DNA of 64,000 nucleotides from positions 26,397,118-26,461,117 of the forward strand of contig OX442314.1 of assembly GCA_949358305.1 (NCBI GenBank), in the 5' to 3' direction. This document shows, piece by piece, positions 19,643 to 30,340 of this stretch; within the stretch, counting starts at the first letter, position 1, and every line of letters begins with the position of its first letter. Source of the stretch: Strigamia acuminata. Taxonomy: Eukaryota; Arthropoda; Chilopoda; Geophilomorpha; Linotaeniidae. The notes under the pieces are model-generated. The model did no database searches and had not been told where the DNA came from. It saw only the letters and a list, made by a program, of their open reading frames with translations. The position numbers and the translations under genes are program-made.

Positions 19643-19673
19643 TTCAGGGGGTTGTTCAAGTTGCCCAACCCCC
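19633..19673 (+). promoter_or_regulatory. -1 ribosomal frameshift signal, gag/pol of element 2
   Basis: The heptamer A AAA AAC (19633-19639) is in phase with gag and abuts the gag stop TGA. After seven bases a perfect 8-bp stem, GGGGGTTG (19647-19654) with CAACCCCC (19666-19673), closes an 11-base loop. The -1 frame is open from before the heptamer into protease-RT. Loop bases could add a pseudoknot; I did not find a certain partner. Confidence 0.87.
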
Positions 19674-19683
19674 GCTTAAAGAG

Positions 19684-22600
19684 TTGTTTCCTTTCTCGGA
19701 ATTGTCAAATGATTTATTTTTACGAAAAGATGAATTTAAATTAAGACATAAGCCTAGTCATCTCACAGTACCTTATGTCGATGATTCGAAGAATAAACCA
19801 CCATCGTTGGTCATTTCTTACGAAGCAGTACCTGTCTGTCGAAAGACTAGCAGCTCTACTGGCGGTGTCGATGAAAATTTAAAAGTCATGACAGACCAAC
19901 TAGAAAATTTGAGTATTTTCAGTGGAAGCTGGAATGCACCCAAGAAACCGCTTGTACCCAAGGTTTTCAAGTTAAGAAAACTTCTTAAACTTGAAAAATG
20001 GAACAAGAAAGAACGAAAAGTATTGCTTGGCAAACTTTGCAATAGCAAATTAATTAATGGTGGCAAAGATGATCCGCGTATGAATGTCCAAATTGGAGGT
20101 TTGGATTACAACGCACTAATGGACTCTGGAGCCACCCAATGTTTTATTGGAGTACAACTCCTCTCAAACACGGAAATTCCGGTGGAATTCATACAAGAAT
20201 GTCCCCGGGGAATGCGTGTCTGCGCGGTCGGAATAGATCACCGACCTATCGGTCAAGTTTGTCTTTGTGTCAAATGGGCCGATAAAAGGAGAGTTACACC
20301 TACGACCTTCATAATTCTACACAAGAATGTATGTGGGTTGATTTTGGGTCACAATTTTATGCGTAGAACGGGGATAAACCCTAATCCCCGACGAGCAGTG
20401 TTCACCTGTGATGACATGCCCGGATGGACAGCCCCGTACGAGACCACTGAACTTAACTGTTGCTTAGCAAGCATTAAGACTTTGGGCCTCCAAGGTGAAG
20501 GAACTCCCACTTCACCGGACTGGGCAGAAAAACTCGTCGAAGGCTGCAACAGTTCGGCGGAAGAAAAACAGTTACTCGTAAACGTTCTTGTACAATTAAA
20601 AAACGTATTTCGAGACCAATTGGGCTGTACGAAGGTTGCCAAGCACAGCATCAAGTTTAAACCTGGTGCTACTTGGAAACACCAGCCGTATAGAATGTAC
20701 AATCCGGCCAAGAAGGCGATTATGACGGAATTGGTCGAGGAGTTAGAGGCCGATGGGTTAATCGAACCTGCCACTGGCCCTTATATAAGTCACCCCGTCA
20801 TAGTGGCTAAACCCGGCGGGAAGTATCGATTATGTATCGACTACCGCTGGTTGAATGCGATCACAGAAGTTGATGCAATTCAAATGCCAAGTATTGACCT
20901 ATTAATTCACCATACTAATCAGGCCAAGTACTTTACATCCATTGATTTAACTAAAGGTTATCATCAAATGGAAATGGAGGAGGAGGATAAGAGTAAAACT
21001 GCTTTTTACACCCCAAAAGGCAAATTTCAATTCAAAAGGTTGCCATTTGGTCTTTGTAATGCACCCAGCTCTTTTCAACACCTCATGACTACCGTATTGG
21101 GTGACTCTTTATATAAACATGCTCTGGTCTATTTAGACGATATAATTATTTTTTCCGACACATGGGAAAATCATTTATTACATATTAAAGACGTACTTGA
21201 GAAGTTGGATGCCGCGAATCTAACTATCAATAAAGACAAGTCAAAATTTGGTCGAACATCATTACGATTTTTAGGCCATTTAATTTCGGAGGGATCTCTT
21301 CTTCCAGACCCTGACAAAGTCTCGGCTGTAAGGAATTTTCCCAAACCGACTTGCTCTAAAGACATTCAAAGATTTGTAGGACTTGCGAATTTTTTCCGAA
21401 AATTTATTCCTAACATCGCAAATATTGCTCGTCCATTGACCAATATTATGCATGATCAAGCAAAGTTTGTGTGGGATGATCCACAAACAACTGCATTCGA
21501 AACTATCAAAGATATTTTGTGTGACAAGGACCAAGCCCTTCTCCACATGCCAGATATGAATAAGCCTTTTGTCATTTTGACAGATGCTTCTCATTCAGGC
21601 TTAGGTGCAGTACTCTGCCAAGATGTCGAGTTATTCTGTGAAAAGAAACAGAAATTAATTATGGTCCCGAAAGCAGTCGCGTACGCCAGTCGAGTGTTAC
21701 ACGGGGCCGAAGTAAGGTATTCTACGCCGGAATTGGAGTGTTTGGCCGTTGTATGGGCAATCGAGAGATTTCGCCCATATATAGAATACACGACTTTCAC
21801 TCTCGAGTCCGATGCTAAAGCTCTTAGCTGGTTGATGAGTACGCCGGAACCATCCGGAAGGTTTGGTCGTTGGGCCGTCAAAATACAATGTGGCGCGTTT
21901 AAAATTATTTTTAGACGCGGCGCAATGAACCAAGTAGCGGACGCATTATCACGCGCTCCACTGTCTGCACTAGACACTCCGGATTATGATTATATCGAAC
22001 CAGAGGAGATCACCCATTTCTATCCAACTTGGAATGGAAACAGGTGTGCATCTTTACAAGTGACGGAAACTGAGCGCAAACATTTTCTTACAAATGTTGG
22101 CCTTAGTTTAGACTTTTTCTCAGAATCATATAATCCAGTTAGATTTCATGATTCTGGAGAAAAGGGGGAGGAAGAAGGATGTACAAGAGAAAATTGCAGA
22201 CATATAGATGTCCACAATTGTAATCACGAAAATGTACACACTGCGCTAACAGATATCCTAAAAGTAGTTCCGCCGACGCGAGACGAAATTATCGAAGCGC
22301 AGCTTAAAGATCCAGCATGTAGTAAAATCCTTGTTTACCTAAAAGGAGACGAAAAATTAAAAAATCGTATCACGGATAAACATTGGTTAAATGCGATTCG
22401 TGGCTACACTCTCGACGAACCGGAAGAAAATAAAGGTGTTATGCTAATTTATTTTGCTCCGACCGATGAGGAAGAGTTAAACGACTCTGGCAACGGGTTT
22501 AAGGCGGTAATTCCACGCTCTCTCGTGAGACGTGCATTATTCGCATGCCATGGCCACCCACTTACAGGACACGCTGGCATGAGCAAAACCCTAGATAGAG

Positions 22601-23919
22601 CAAAACAGATGTATTTCTGGCCTAGAATGAGCAAAGACACTCGAAACTACGTTCGCAGTTGCACTCATTGCCAACAATACAAACCTAGCCAACACCAAAA
22701 GCATCGGGCAAGCTATACACCTCACAACATGACCAACCCGTGGGAGACTGTAAGCATTGACCTGATGGGACCAAAACCAGCCGGTCGTTCACAATTAAAA
22801 TGGATTTTAGTAATCATTGATAATTGTACAAAATGGATTGAAGTCTTCCCATTAGCGACTGCATCAAGTGAATGCATCGTTAATAAAATGAGCGAAGTTT
22901 TCCACCGTTGGGGATATCCAAAAAAGATAATCTCCGACAACGGCAAACAATTCGTGTCAACAATATTTAATGATTTTTGTCGAAAAAATCACGTAGATAT
23001 TGCTCACATTAGCCCATATCACGCTGCCGCTAATATTACAGAGCGGGCTAACAGGACTTTAAAAATGATGTTAGCTTTATACTCGGACATTCACTCCCAC
23101 TGGCCAAAATACTTAAATTCTTTTGCCTTTGCGATGCGCACCGCTAAGTCCGAGGCAACAAATTGTTCACCGATGATTCTTAATACGGGAAGAATCGTCC
23201 CTTTGCCATTTGACCCGCGTATTACTAAACACGCCATCAAATTCGACAAAGAGAATCCCGAAGCTTATGTCTATAGTATTTTAGACGTAATTAGACGTGC
23301 ACACAGCGAAATGCATCGGAAAATTCAATCGAATTACGAAAAGCATGATCGACTACATAAAGACAAATATTATATTTGTCAATTTGCCAAAGGAGATCTC
23401 GTGTGGAAAGCCACACATATTTTATCAAATAAAGATAAAGGGATTTCGGCAGGATTCGCTGAGAAACGTGATGGACCTTGGGAAATTACGGCTGTTCTCG
23501 GCGGAGGTTCCTACACACTACGTAAGCTTTCTGATAACACGAAAGCAAAAGCGATCAACATACAGGATTTAATGCCTTATATCCCAAGTTACCCAATTGA
23601 GGAATGGACATTAGATCAGAAAGTCGGTACCAACGAATCACACCCGACTCCAGATTGGATGGCAGGTCAGGTTATTAATTCTTCAGAATTAATAAATGAA
23701 CCTGTGTCCATGGAAACAGAGGATTTAGTTGAAGAGAAAGAGGAGGAAACTTCTCAGATTTCTTCTAAAGAGGACGAAACTCCTCAAAATTCATCCAAAA
23801 AGAGGAAAAGATTTCCATCTCCCGTTCGACAGTCTAAACGTAGACCCAAGCCGAACACAAAATACGTGACCGATTTTGTACAACTCGTAAATTGTCTAAA
23901 ACAAGTCAAGTTGGGTTAG
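19684..23919 (+). CDS. pol: Pol of element 2: protease, RT, RNase H, integrase
   Basis: 1,411 residues in the -1 frame to gag; the listed start is a TTG, and the frame is open further upstream to the frameshift site. Protease LMDSGATQCF near 146; RT with FGLCNAPSSFQ and YLDDIIIFS near 482; RNase H ILTDASHSGLGAV to DALSRAP; integrase HHCC finger (HGHPLTGHAG...CTHCQQYK) near 955-1000; catalytic DLMGPKP, SDNGKQF and TERANR near 1024, 1084 and 1119; then a GPY/F-type module (DGPWEITAVLGGGSYTL) near 1262. It ends in a Glu/Ser/Lys-rich tail. No stops or shifts: a complete, apparently functional Pol. Confidence 0.92.
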   Translation: MFPFSELSNDLFLRKDEFKLRHKPSHLTVPYVDDSKNKPPSLVISYEAVPVCRKTSSSTGGVDENLKVMTDQLENLSIFSGSWNAPKKPLVPKVFKLRKLLKLEKWNKKERKVLLGKLCNSKLINGGKDDPRMNVQIGGLDYNALMDSGATQCFIGVQLLSNTEIPVEFIQECPRGMRVCAVGIDHRPIGQVCLCVKWADKRRVTPTTFIILHKNVCGLILGHNFMRRTGINPNPRRAVFTCDDMPGWTAPYETTELNCCLASIKTLGLQGEGTPTSPDWAEKLVEGCNSSAEEKQLLVNVLVQLKNVFRDQLGCTKVAKHSIKFKPGATWKHQPYRMYNPAKKAIMTELVEELEADGLIEPATGPYISHPVIVAKPGGKYRLCIDYRWLNAITEVDAIQMPSIDLLIHHTNQAKYFTSIDLTKGYHQMEMEEEDKSKTAFYTPKGKFQFKRLPFGLCNAPSSFQHLMTTVLGDSLYKHALVYLDDIIIFSDTWENHLLHIKDVLEKLDAANLTINKDKSKFGRTSLRFLGHLISEGSLLPDPDKVSAVRNFPKPTCSKDIQRFVGLANFFRKFIPNIANIARPLTNIMHDQAKFVWDDPQTTAFETIKDILCDKDQALLHMPDMNKPFVILTDASHSGLGAVLCQDVELFCEKKQKLIMVPKAVAYASRVLHGAEVRYSTPELECLAVVWAIERFRPYIEYTTFTLESDAKALSWLMSTPEPSGRFGRWAVKIQCGAFKIIFRRGAMNQVADALSRAPLSALDTPDYDYIEPEEITHFYPTWNGNRCASLQVTETERKHFLTNVGLSLDFFSESYNPVRFHDSGEKGEEEGCTRENCRHIDVHNCNHENVHTALTDILKVVPPTRDEIIEAQLKDPACSKILVYLKGDEKLKNRITDKHWLNAIRGYTLDEPEENKGVMLIYFAPTDEEELNDSGNGFKAVIPRSLVRRALFACHGHPLTGHAGMSKTLDRAKQMYFWPRMSKDTRNYVRSCTHCQQYKPSQHQKHRASYTPHNMTNPWETVSIDLMGPKPAGRSQLKWILVIIDNCTKWIEVFPLATASSECIVNKMSEVFHRWGYPKKIISDNGKQFVSTIFNDFCRKNHVDIAHISPYHAAANITERANRTLKMMLALYSDIHSHWPKYLNSFAFAMRTAKSEATNCSPMILNTGRIVPLPFDPRITKHAIKFDKENPEAYVYSILDVIRRAHSEMHRKIQSNYEKHDRLHKDKYYICQFAKGDLVWKATHILSNKDKGISAGFAEKRDGPWEITAVLGGGSYTLRKLSDNTKAKAINIQDLMPYIPSYPIEEWTLDQKVGTNESHPTPDWMAGQVINSSELINEPVSMETEDLVEEKEEETSQISSKEDETPQNSSKKRKRFPSPVRQSKRRPKPNTKYVTDFVQLVNCLKQVKLG

Positions 23920-25226
23920 GACACAATATATTGAAAATATTTTATTTTAAATAAATATTTCCAATCATATTCACGAAGAATTGTTAAATTTTATTAATTA
24001 AAAACATTTTTTTTTGATGTGGATAAAATTTAACAAATGTTTGAGTTATTTTTTACACAAGCTGATTGTATTCAAATTAATCTACGTGTAAACATTTACT
24101 TGAAACTGTGTTTCCCCCTTTGGGTTAATAGAAACTTCGAGATGAGTAATTACAAACCAATCAAATTACTCCTCGAAACTCCCCTTAACCCCTGGTTTGA
24201 GATTATCACTCACTTGTTCGCCAAGTTTTGTACTGGACTGAAATCAAGGATTATTCTCGACCCTTCGACGCTTTAACGGATTTTCGCTGAAATTTAGTGA
24301 GTTAAAATCTAGATGATTTTGAACACTTATCGTTTATTTTACTGATTTTTTCATTTGACAAATATCAGTTCAAATTCAGAAATTATCGACACGACGCTGA
24401 TTATCGAAACCATCTCGTGGACAAAATCGCGAGTAAGCCTTTCACGAACTCACTAAGTGAATTCCCGGTAAATATTTAAGCAATATTTTGTCAAAATTTA
24501 TAATATTTTGACATTAATTGACAACATTTATTTTGGTTAAGCGTTCATTACGGCGGACTTAGAATTCGCACGCGCCGCACAACGTTTTTATCGGCCAACA
24601 TCGCCGGAACCGAGCAGCCCTCGCAAATACGTGAAGCTAGACATTAAACTAGCCAAGTATACCCTTCTAGGACTACACCTAGTTAGTAAGTGTTTATTTT
24701 TTGAAAGATAAAATATCTCTTAAGTTCCTTGGAAATTGGTGAGCAGACATGGGTTAACAAGTCACGTGTATGATAGGGGCAAACGCCACCAGATGTCGGT
24801 AGTAAATTATTTACTCGGACGAATTGTGGAATTATTCGTACAATTAAAACCATGTAAAATGACTATTGTCGGATGCTAAAAAACACTTACAAAAATATTT
24901 TTTTTTTAATATTTTTATATGTTTTTTAGTTATTATGTCGTGTAGATACAAAAATTAGGTTTATTTCATTAAATAAACACTAATTTGAATATTTTATCAG
25001 CGATATTGTGTTAAACGATAAAATGAAATTATATGCCAAGTCGAGAATAATTATTAATCTTAATAATTATTCGACAAATGGAGGAAACACGCTAACAAGG
25101 GAACTTAAGAATTAATTATGAAATTAATCCAGTTGTTGGTCGACAATTAATTTAATTTGAAATTAAATTAATTTCCGACGGTTGATTCATGTTCTCAAAT
25201 AAAATTTATATTTTCTTGAAGATGCA
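23920..25226 (+). other. Noncoding gap between pol and ORF3 of element 2
   Basis: 1.3 kb of AT-rich sequence with stops in all frames apart from a weak 79-codon stretch at 24037-24276. GTAAGT-like sequence (about 24687) and a pyrimidine-rich tract before ORF3 (TTTTCTTGAAG at about 25211-25221) suggest that ORF3 may be expressed from a spliced RNA, as envelope genes are; this is inference. Confidence 0.4.
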
Positions 25227-26870
25227 ATGAGTCGCCGAGGTCGTGCTAGCAAGCGACAGTACGTGCATTGGGATCCAGAAGAATCGGAAGAGACGGATTA
25301 TCGCTTTGTTAATCCCTCCTCTGACCCCGAGCTCGTCGCCAACTGGGCCCGTGATAACCCGGATCTCGTACCGCCACGAATTAGGACCGCCATGGGTGTT
25401 AGCCCGACCGACTCGCGTCCTTCCAGAGGCCGTCAAGCTAGTCAGCGTGTTGTAACCTATGATGCGCCGAATTGGGATTTTTCTGACGACTCGTCACAAT
25501 ACTCCCGTTCTGCCTCGAGGAGACGGCGCCAAGATGACTTCTCACAAGAAGAAGAATCGGTTGAAGAAGCTCCGCCTCCAGCTACCAGCAGGCAGTTTGC
25601 CCGACCACGAAATCCGCGTGATACCGCTAGTCGAGGCAAGACTGGCAAATCCAAAGGACCCACCAAGTCCACGTTGGCATCTTCATCCGAAGCGCTGACC
25701 CGCCCAACATCGCAAGCTCGTTCGATATCGGAGCTAAATTTGCCAAGTTACCGGAAGCAGCGAAGAGAACACGTATTTCGAGATATGGAAGCTGCCGCCT
25801 TGGGGACTAACATCATGCCAAAGTCGAAGCTGATGTTCTGCCCATTGTGCGCAGGATGCGGATGGTTGTCGTCCTTGTTATCCGGCATTCACGCCGTAGT
25901 CTGCGTGAACTGTCACGGTGGTAAGCGCGTTGCCATATCCAGCATGTGGAATGAAGAAATTCTTCCATTTATCGTCAAGGGGCTAAGTACGCCGACAGCA
26001 CGCAATTGGGCGATGTGTCGCGAATGTGGCCTCATCCACCAGGGCCCGGAGCAGGCTATTTATGTAGACCCGGCACAAATGTCCAGCACCTCGACTCCAC
26101 GAGGAGGATTTACGGAGCCACAACGCGAGCCGGAAACTCCCACCCCTGCGATTGATGGAACTCCAGTTGCCTCGGCAGAAAACCTTCCAACGTCAGTTAT
26201 TGCGTCTGATTCTCCGCCGGTTGCATCCGATTCTGGTCCACAAGCCGCCGCTTCTCCAGAGGGAACGTCGACTAACAACATGATTGTAGCGACTATCCCG
26301 CTCCCAGAAGCAAGCCACGCTGCTGAAACGGTTATTTTACTGGTCCACCCATATATGCCGAGACCAGACATGTCGCTCACGGAGCAAACTAAGGCGGAAG
26401 TGGAACATTATTTCCCAATTTTATTGGAAGCAGCTAAGCGTATTAGTGTGTCGATTTCAAACGACCGAATTCCAGATTTGAGCGTGCCACTGGCCGTGAT
26501 CCAATGGATTTTCCATCCATCCCGGCCGGAATCTTTTCAAACTCGCTCTTTTATTTGGTGTAAGATTTTGCAACAGGTCTCAGCAGCAGCACACCCGTTG
26601 ATTCGTGAGGGATGGCACTCCGGCTTACCCGACCATCACTTGGTTTTCTCCGAGCCAACCAGCGCTAACACCATTCCGTTAGGAGGGCCTGATCCCCTGG
26701 AAGTATTCACCGAGGAACAACACAGAATGCTCCTGAATCCCCTGGCCCATGACGTTGAGACAGATGTAGTACCGGAATTGGTAGCTATTCAACTTAATTC
26801 TCCACCCGCAGCCGTCTCGGAAGTTGTTACATCCATGGAAGGATTTATTGAGGATGAAGAGTTGGACTAG
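25227..26870 (+). CDS. ORF3 of element 2: unrecognised 547-residue protein with a Cys/His cluster
   Basis: Starts at ATG 25227 (an ATG five bases earlier gives only a two-codon frame). Residues 1-190 are polar and disordered, rich in Arg, Ser, Asp and Glu. Residues 203-271 hold a cluster that looks metal-binding: C205, C208, C211, H222, C226, C229, H230, C264, C267 and H271. Then come a Thr/Pro/Ala-rich linker (about 280-370), a likely folded hydrophobic C-terminal part (about 375-500) and an acidic end. There is no signal peptide or TM, so it is not an obvious envelope protein. I do not recognise the family. It is an intact frame in a young element, so probably functional. Confidence 0.75.
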   Translation: MSRRGRASKRQYVHWDPEESEETDYRFVNPSSDPELVANWARDNPDLVPPRIRTAMGVSPTDSRPSRGRQASQRVVTYDAPNWDFSDDSSQYSRSASRRRRQDDFSQEEESVEEAPPPATSRQFARPRNPRDTASRGKTGKSKGPTKSTLASSSEALTRPTSQARSISELNLPSYRKQRREHVFRDMEAAALGTNIMPKSKLMFCPLCAGCGWLSSLLSGIHAVVCVNCHGGKRVAISSMWNEEILPFIVKGLSTPTARNWAMCRECGLIHQGPEQAIYVDPAQMSSTSTPRGGFTEPQREPETPTPAIDGTPVASAENLPTSVIASDSPPVASDSGPQAAASPEGTSTNNMIVATIPLPEASHAAETVILLVHPYMPRPDMSLTEQTKAEVEHYFPILLEAAKRISVSISNDRIPDLSVPLAVIQWIFHPSRPESFQTRSFIWCKILQQVSAAAHPLIREGWHSGLPDHHLVFSEPTSANTIPLGGPDPLEVFTEEQHRMLLNPLAHDVETDVVPELVAIQLNSPPAAVSEVVTSMEGFIEDEELD

Positions 26871-27516
26871 AAAGCGTCAACGATGTCGGGATCCGTTACT
26901 TTCCCGATATCTTCCCTTTTAAGGCAAGACCAGAAGTAACGAGTCCATTTTCTCCATCTCCATTTCTTGACCCGAGTTGAAACAAAGATTTAGTCAGGTT
27001 CAGGTGTATTTTATGCCGTTTTTGTGAATAATTCAAAGATCTTTAATATTTAAATTAACAATTTTGTTAAAATTTGATTACGAGTCAATGTGAGTTTGTT
27101 TAAATGAATACTAATTTTAATACTTGAATTTTAACGTGTAAAGTGTTATTTTGCAAATCATTATATTTCCAGTGAGAAGTTAAGTTTTGTGAAAATAATT
27201 GTTAAATTTTATTAATCATTTGTTTGGTACAAGAGTTTGATGTTAGTTTAAGTTATCGCCTTTTCTTGATGCAGTTGTAAGTCCACCTGTAAAGAGAGAT
27301 GGAAGCTATTATTGATAATTGAAAGTTTTATAACCTTAATAAATATTTTTTGAAGCATTTGATTAAGAAATACTCTTTATTTATACTATTAAGATATAAA
27401 ATAAAGGTTTTTGCTTACCAAGGATTACAGCTCGAGTCCCCTAGATGACAGTGTGGTCTTGATCCTCAAGATATTCGGAATAAATAGTATGTTAATACAG
27501 GTATTAACATATATTT

Positions 27517-27524
27517 AAGGGGGA
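27517..27524 (+). promoter_or_regulatory. Polypurine tract of element 2
   Basis: AAGGGGGA lies just before the 3' LTR; plus-strand primer site. Confidence 0.7.
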
Positions 27525-27526
27525 CT

Positions 27527-29116
27527 TGTGACGGTTACACTGTCATGCACTTTGTTAGTATAGGACGATTACTTCACCAATAGATGGCGCTGATGCGTTT
27601 TAGCGGTAAATTCAAATTTCGACAATTTTTGAGTGAATAAAATATAAATTACTATTTATATTTTATTCCACTGCAACTTTAGACACTTTTAAATACTTTT
27701 GGATGTTCAAATGCTAGTTGATTTATTTGTCACATAATTCTATTGAATTATGTGCAAACTCTACACCTGGTGAAGTCACCCCCCATCACCCACTGTGAGT
27801 TGGACTCCTTTTGGATTATAGTCAAAGGGACTTAATCCAAAATGTGTCCTGCGTATCCAGTTCCTGTTTTGGACCTAGTAGAAGACTATGTCCTGAGTAT
27901 CCACTTCCTATGACCTAGGATTGGATGGATTTGACTGCCCAGTGATCCCATTGGATCACTGAACAGCTATTCTCCTCACCGAGTATATATCCCCCTGCAA
28001 AACGGATATAGCTCGCTCTTGTTCTGTTTTTGTTTGATACTGATATTACTTGAGCACATATTATACTTCTCTGCGTTCCGACAATCCGTTGTAGAAATAC
28101 TTTGTATTTAGTGTAAGTATCTAGAGTGGGTAGAAGACTCACAGACACACTGCCCGCCTCTTCATGCCAACATTCCGTTGTAGAAATGTTGTAACTAGAG
28201 TGAGTAATTCACAGACACATTTAAGTGTAGTATCTAGAGTGGGGTACAACCCACAGACGCACTCCCTCCAGCTTCATGCCAACATTCCGTTGTAGAGTGC
28301 AGAATCTAGAGTGGAGTAAAATTCACAGACGCATTGGTAATGTAGAATCTAGAGTGGAGTATTTATATTTCACAGACGCATTATCAGAGTAATCGACGCG
28401 GAGTAATTTCCCGGTTACTCTCCCGCCAGCCAGGACCGAGTGGAGTAATTTCCCGGCGATGGATAACCTTTCCTGCGAGATATTTCGATTCAATTCGTTA
28501 TTGGTTTGACGGAACATTTAAGTCTAACTTAGATGTTGATTGCACTCGGGGCAAAAAATAGCTCGGCGCTATTTTAATATATTTTACTTATTTTCATAGT
28601 TTTAGTTAAGTTTGTGACTCTAAAATATCATGATTAATTCCATAGAATTAATATGAATATTTATTCTCACATTGTTACATCTCGCGGTAATTATTGATTA
28701 CAACAATTATCTGCGATGCGATGTGTGTGACGATACAGAAAAGTCAACCGCACCTCTCGGATATAACCCACCCAGCCTAACCATTTACACGCCTTTTAGA
28801 ACCAAACCCCGGACCATTTAGAAGCCAAAGCCATTCATAGATGACATCTTTTACGTCACAGCAATAAGACCGTTACAAATTCTTATTGCATGACTGAAGC
28901 CTTCAAATGATATTATTTCAGGGCTTTTGCCAAACAACTGTATAGTTTAACTTCTCGTCATTTTAGCCACTTGTAGGCATAGTATTTATATAAGGTTCAA
29001 ACCGGAATAAATGTTATATGTTTTGAGAAAACATCAGGTTTGCATATTTTACATTTTCACACAGATAGTTCACACTTTAGTTTAGCAATTGCTATCTCCA
29101 GAAGGTAATCGTCACA
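27527..29116 (+). repeat. 3' LTR of element 2
   Basis: 1,590 bp; same length and ends as the 5' LTR, and identical in every stretch compared, including the TATA box and the repeated CTAGAGTGG units. Followed by the AACT duplication at 29117-29120. Confidence 0.93.
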
Positions 29117-29657
29117 AACTAACAGAATCAAGTGGACAAAACGTTCAATGGTTAATTCGTTGCTTCCAGTAGTTTTGGTGGTTTCGATTAATATTTTTTC
29201 ATATACTTTCAGTATTCTAGTTGTAATTTTTTTGTTCGATTGATAAGCACGACGAGAAATTGCTGGTCCGATCGCTGCCCAAACCCGACGAGTTAAAGTT
29301 TGTCCTATTGCCATTAAGGATAACAAAGATAGTCCCAATGAGAATCCCAGATTTCCTCCGAAATCTATTAACAATGCAATTGTGTCGTAAGTATATTCTT
29401 CAGTCAGAAGCAGATATGTTTCTTCGGATTGAAGCGCATATAATACGATTTTATTTTTGTCTTTTTTTGGTAATCTCTCTACAGCGACTCTTGTCATGTA
29501 CATGTGCTTCGTGCAAGGTCTTAGGCACCCACAATCTAACGTTGCTACGGTTGTTAATTCAAGTTGGTAGGCATTCTTATGAATTTCAAAAACTTTGCTT
29601 TTGTTTATAAAATCACTGCAATCTGGAATGCTGCTATTAAATGCCATGTAGGGTAAC
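29117..29657 (-). CDS. Copy A exon 6, 5' part: Cys motif, TM2 and selectivity filter
   Basis: The acceptor TTTTAG lies just before 29657. The exon carries the family C-x-C-x(3)-C motif (LDCGCLRPCTKHMY), then IDFGGNLGFSLGLSLLS, whose GLS matches the G/S-x-S filter that precedes TM2 in this family. A basic linker (SRRAYQSNKKITTR) follows, then the first half of the third TM (HLILLV). The exon is cut here by the Gypsy element; the AACT target duplication occupies 29117-29120. Confidence 0.75.
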
Positions 29658-29874
29658 CTAAAATGATGAGAAAAGCCTGTATTTCTTGTTCTCCGATTGG
29701 TGAACGCAATTAAATAAATCGTCATAGGATTTGGCCCGATAGTTGATGGTTCGTGCGCTTTTGTAGCTGAATTGAGTACATGAGTAAATGGCAGATACCC
29801 AGCACGGTGCCAGACTGCTAGTAACCCTCAAGGAAGGGGCGCTCTTGTGTGTTTAGCACAAAATGTAAAATTGG

Positions 29875-30340
29875 CAGTATTGTATCTCGTTCACTAAATT
29901 GTGACCGTGTTCAAGTTCGCGTTCATGATCATGACCATGTGAACACGTTCGTGTTCGCATTCACTAATTTTTTTTTAGAAGTTAACTAAGTTCAAGTTCA
30001 TAAACTTGAATCAAAAGTTCACGTTCATTTTTCAGAATTTTTTTTAGAAATTAAAATGTTTTTTGTTACATTTTGTGGATTGAAGATAACAAAAAAAAAA
30101 ACACTTTTTTTTAGTAAAGCAGTCATTTTCATCGCTTTCATGGCTGTTTTTGTTGTAAAAAGTGATTGGAAATGAATGTTTTGATGATAAAAATGTCATC
30201 TAAACATTTAAACTAACATTTTTGCAACGTTTTCATCATCAAACTTGGTGAACGTGAACTTCATTCAAGTTCACTTCTAAAAGTGAACGAATTTCGAATT
30301 TTTCATTCATCTGTAAAAGTGAGCTAGTTCACGAACACTG
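29875..30340. mobile_element. hAT-like non-autonomous element in intron 5 of copy A
   Basis: The ends are CAGTATT and its approximate reverse complement AACACTG, which fits hAT termini (CAGTG type). The flanking 8-bp sequences, AAAATTGG and ACAATTGG, agree at seven of eight positions. The 466-bp interior is AT-rich with many GTTCA motifs and no coding content. Confidence 0.65.

Larger units (their letters stand above)
15126..29116 (+). mobile_element. Gypsy-type LTR retrotransposon (element 2), 14.0 kb
   Basis: The LTRs (15126-16715 and 27527-29116, 1,590 bp each, constant offset 12,401) look identical where I compared them, so the insertion is very recent. The target duplication AACT is at 15122-15125 and 29117-29120. 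Internal order is PBS, gag, pol, a 1.3 kb noncoding gap, and an additional 547-residue ORF. Gag, pol and ORF3 all look open, so this may be an active copy. It lies in exon 6 of DEG/ENaC copy A, in the opposite orientation. Confidence 0.94.

Noticed and set aside
24037-24276. 79-codon frame after pol in element 2, hydrophobic at its start
   Set aside because: Considered as an envelope remnant, but too short, without Cys pattern or cleavage site.
15126-29116. Element 2 as an endogenous retrovirus with envelope
   Set aside because: The ORF after pol has no signal peptide, membrane segment or surface/TM organisation.
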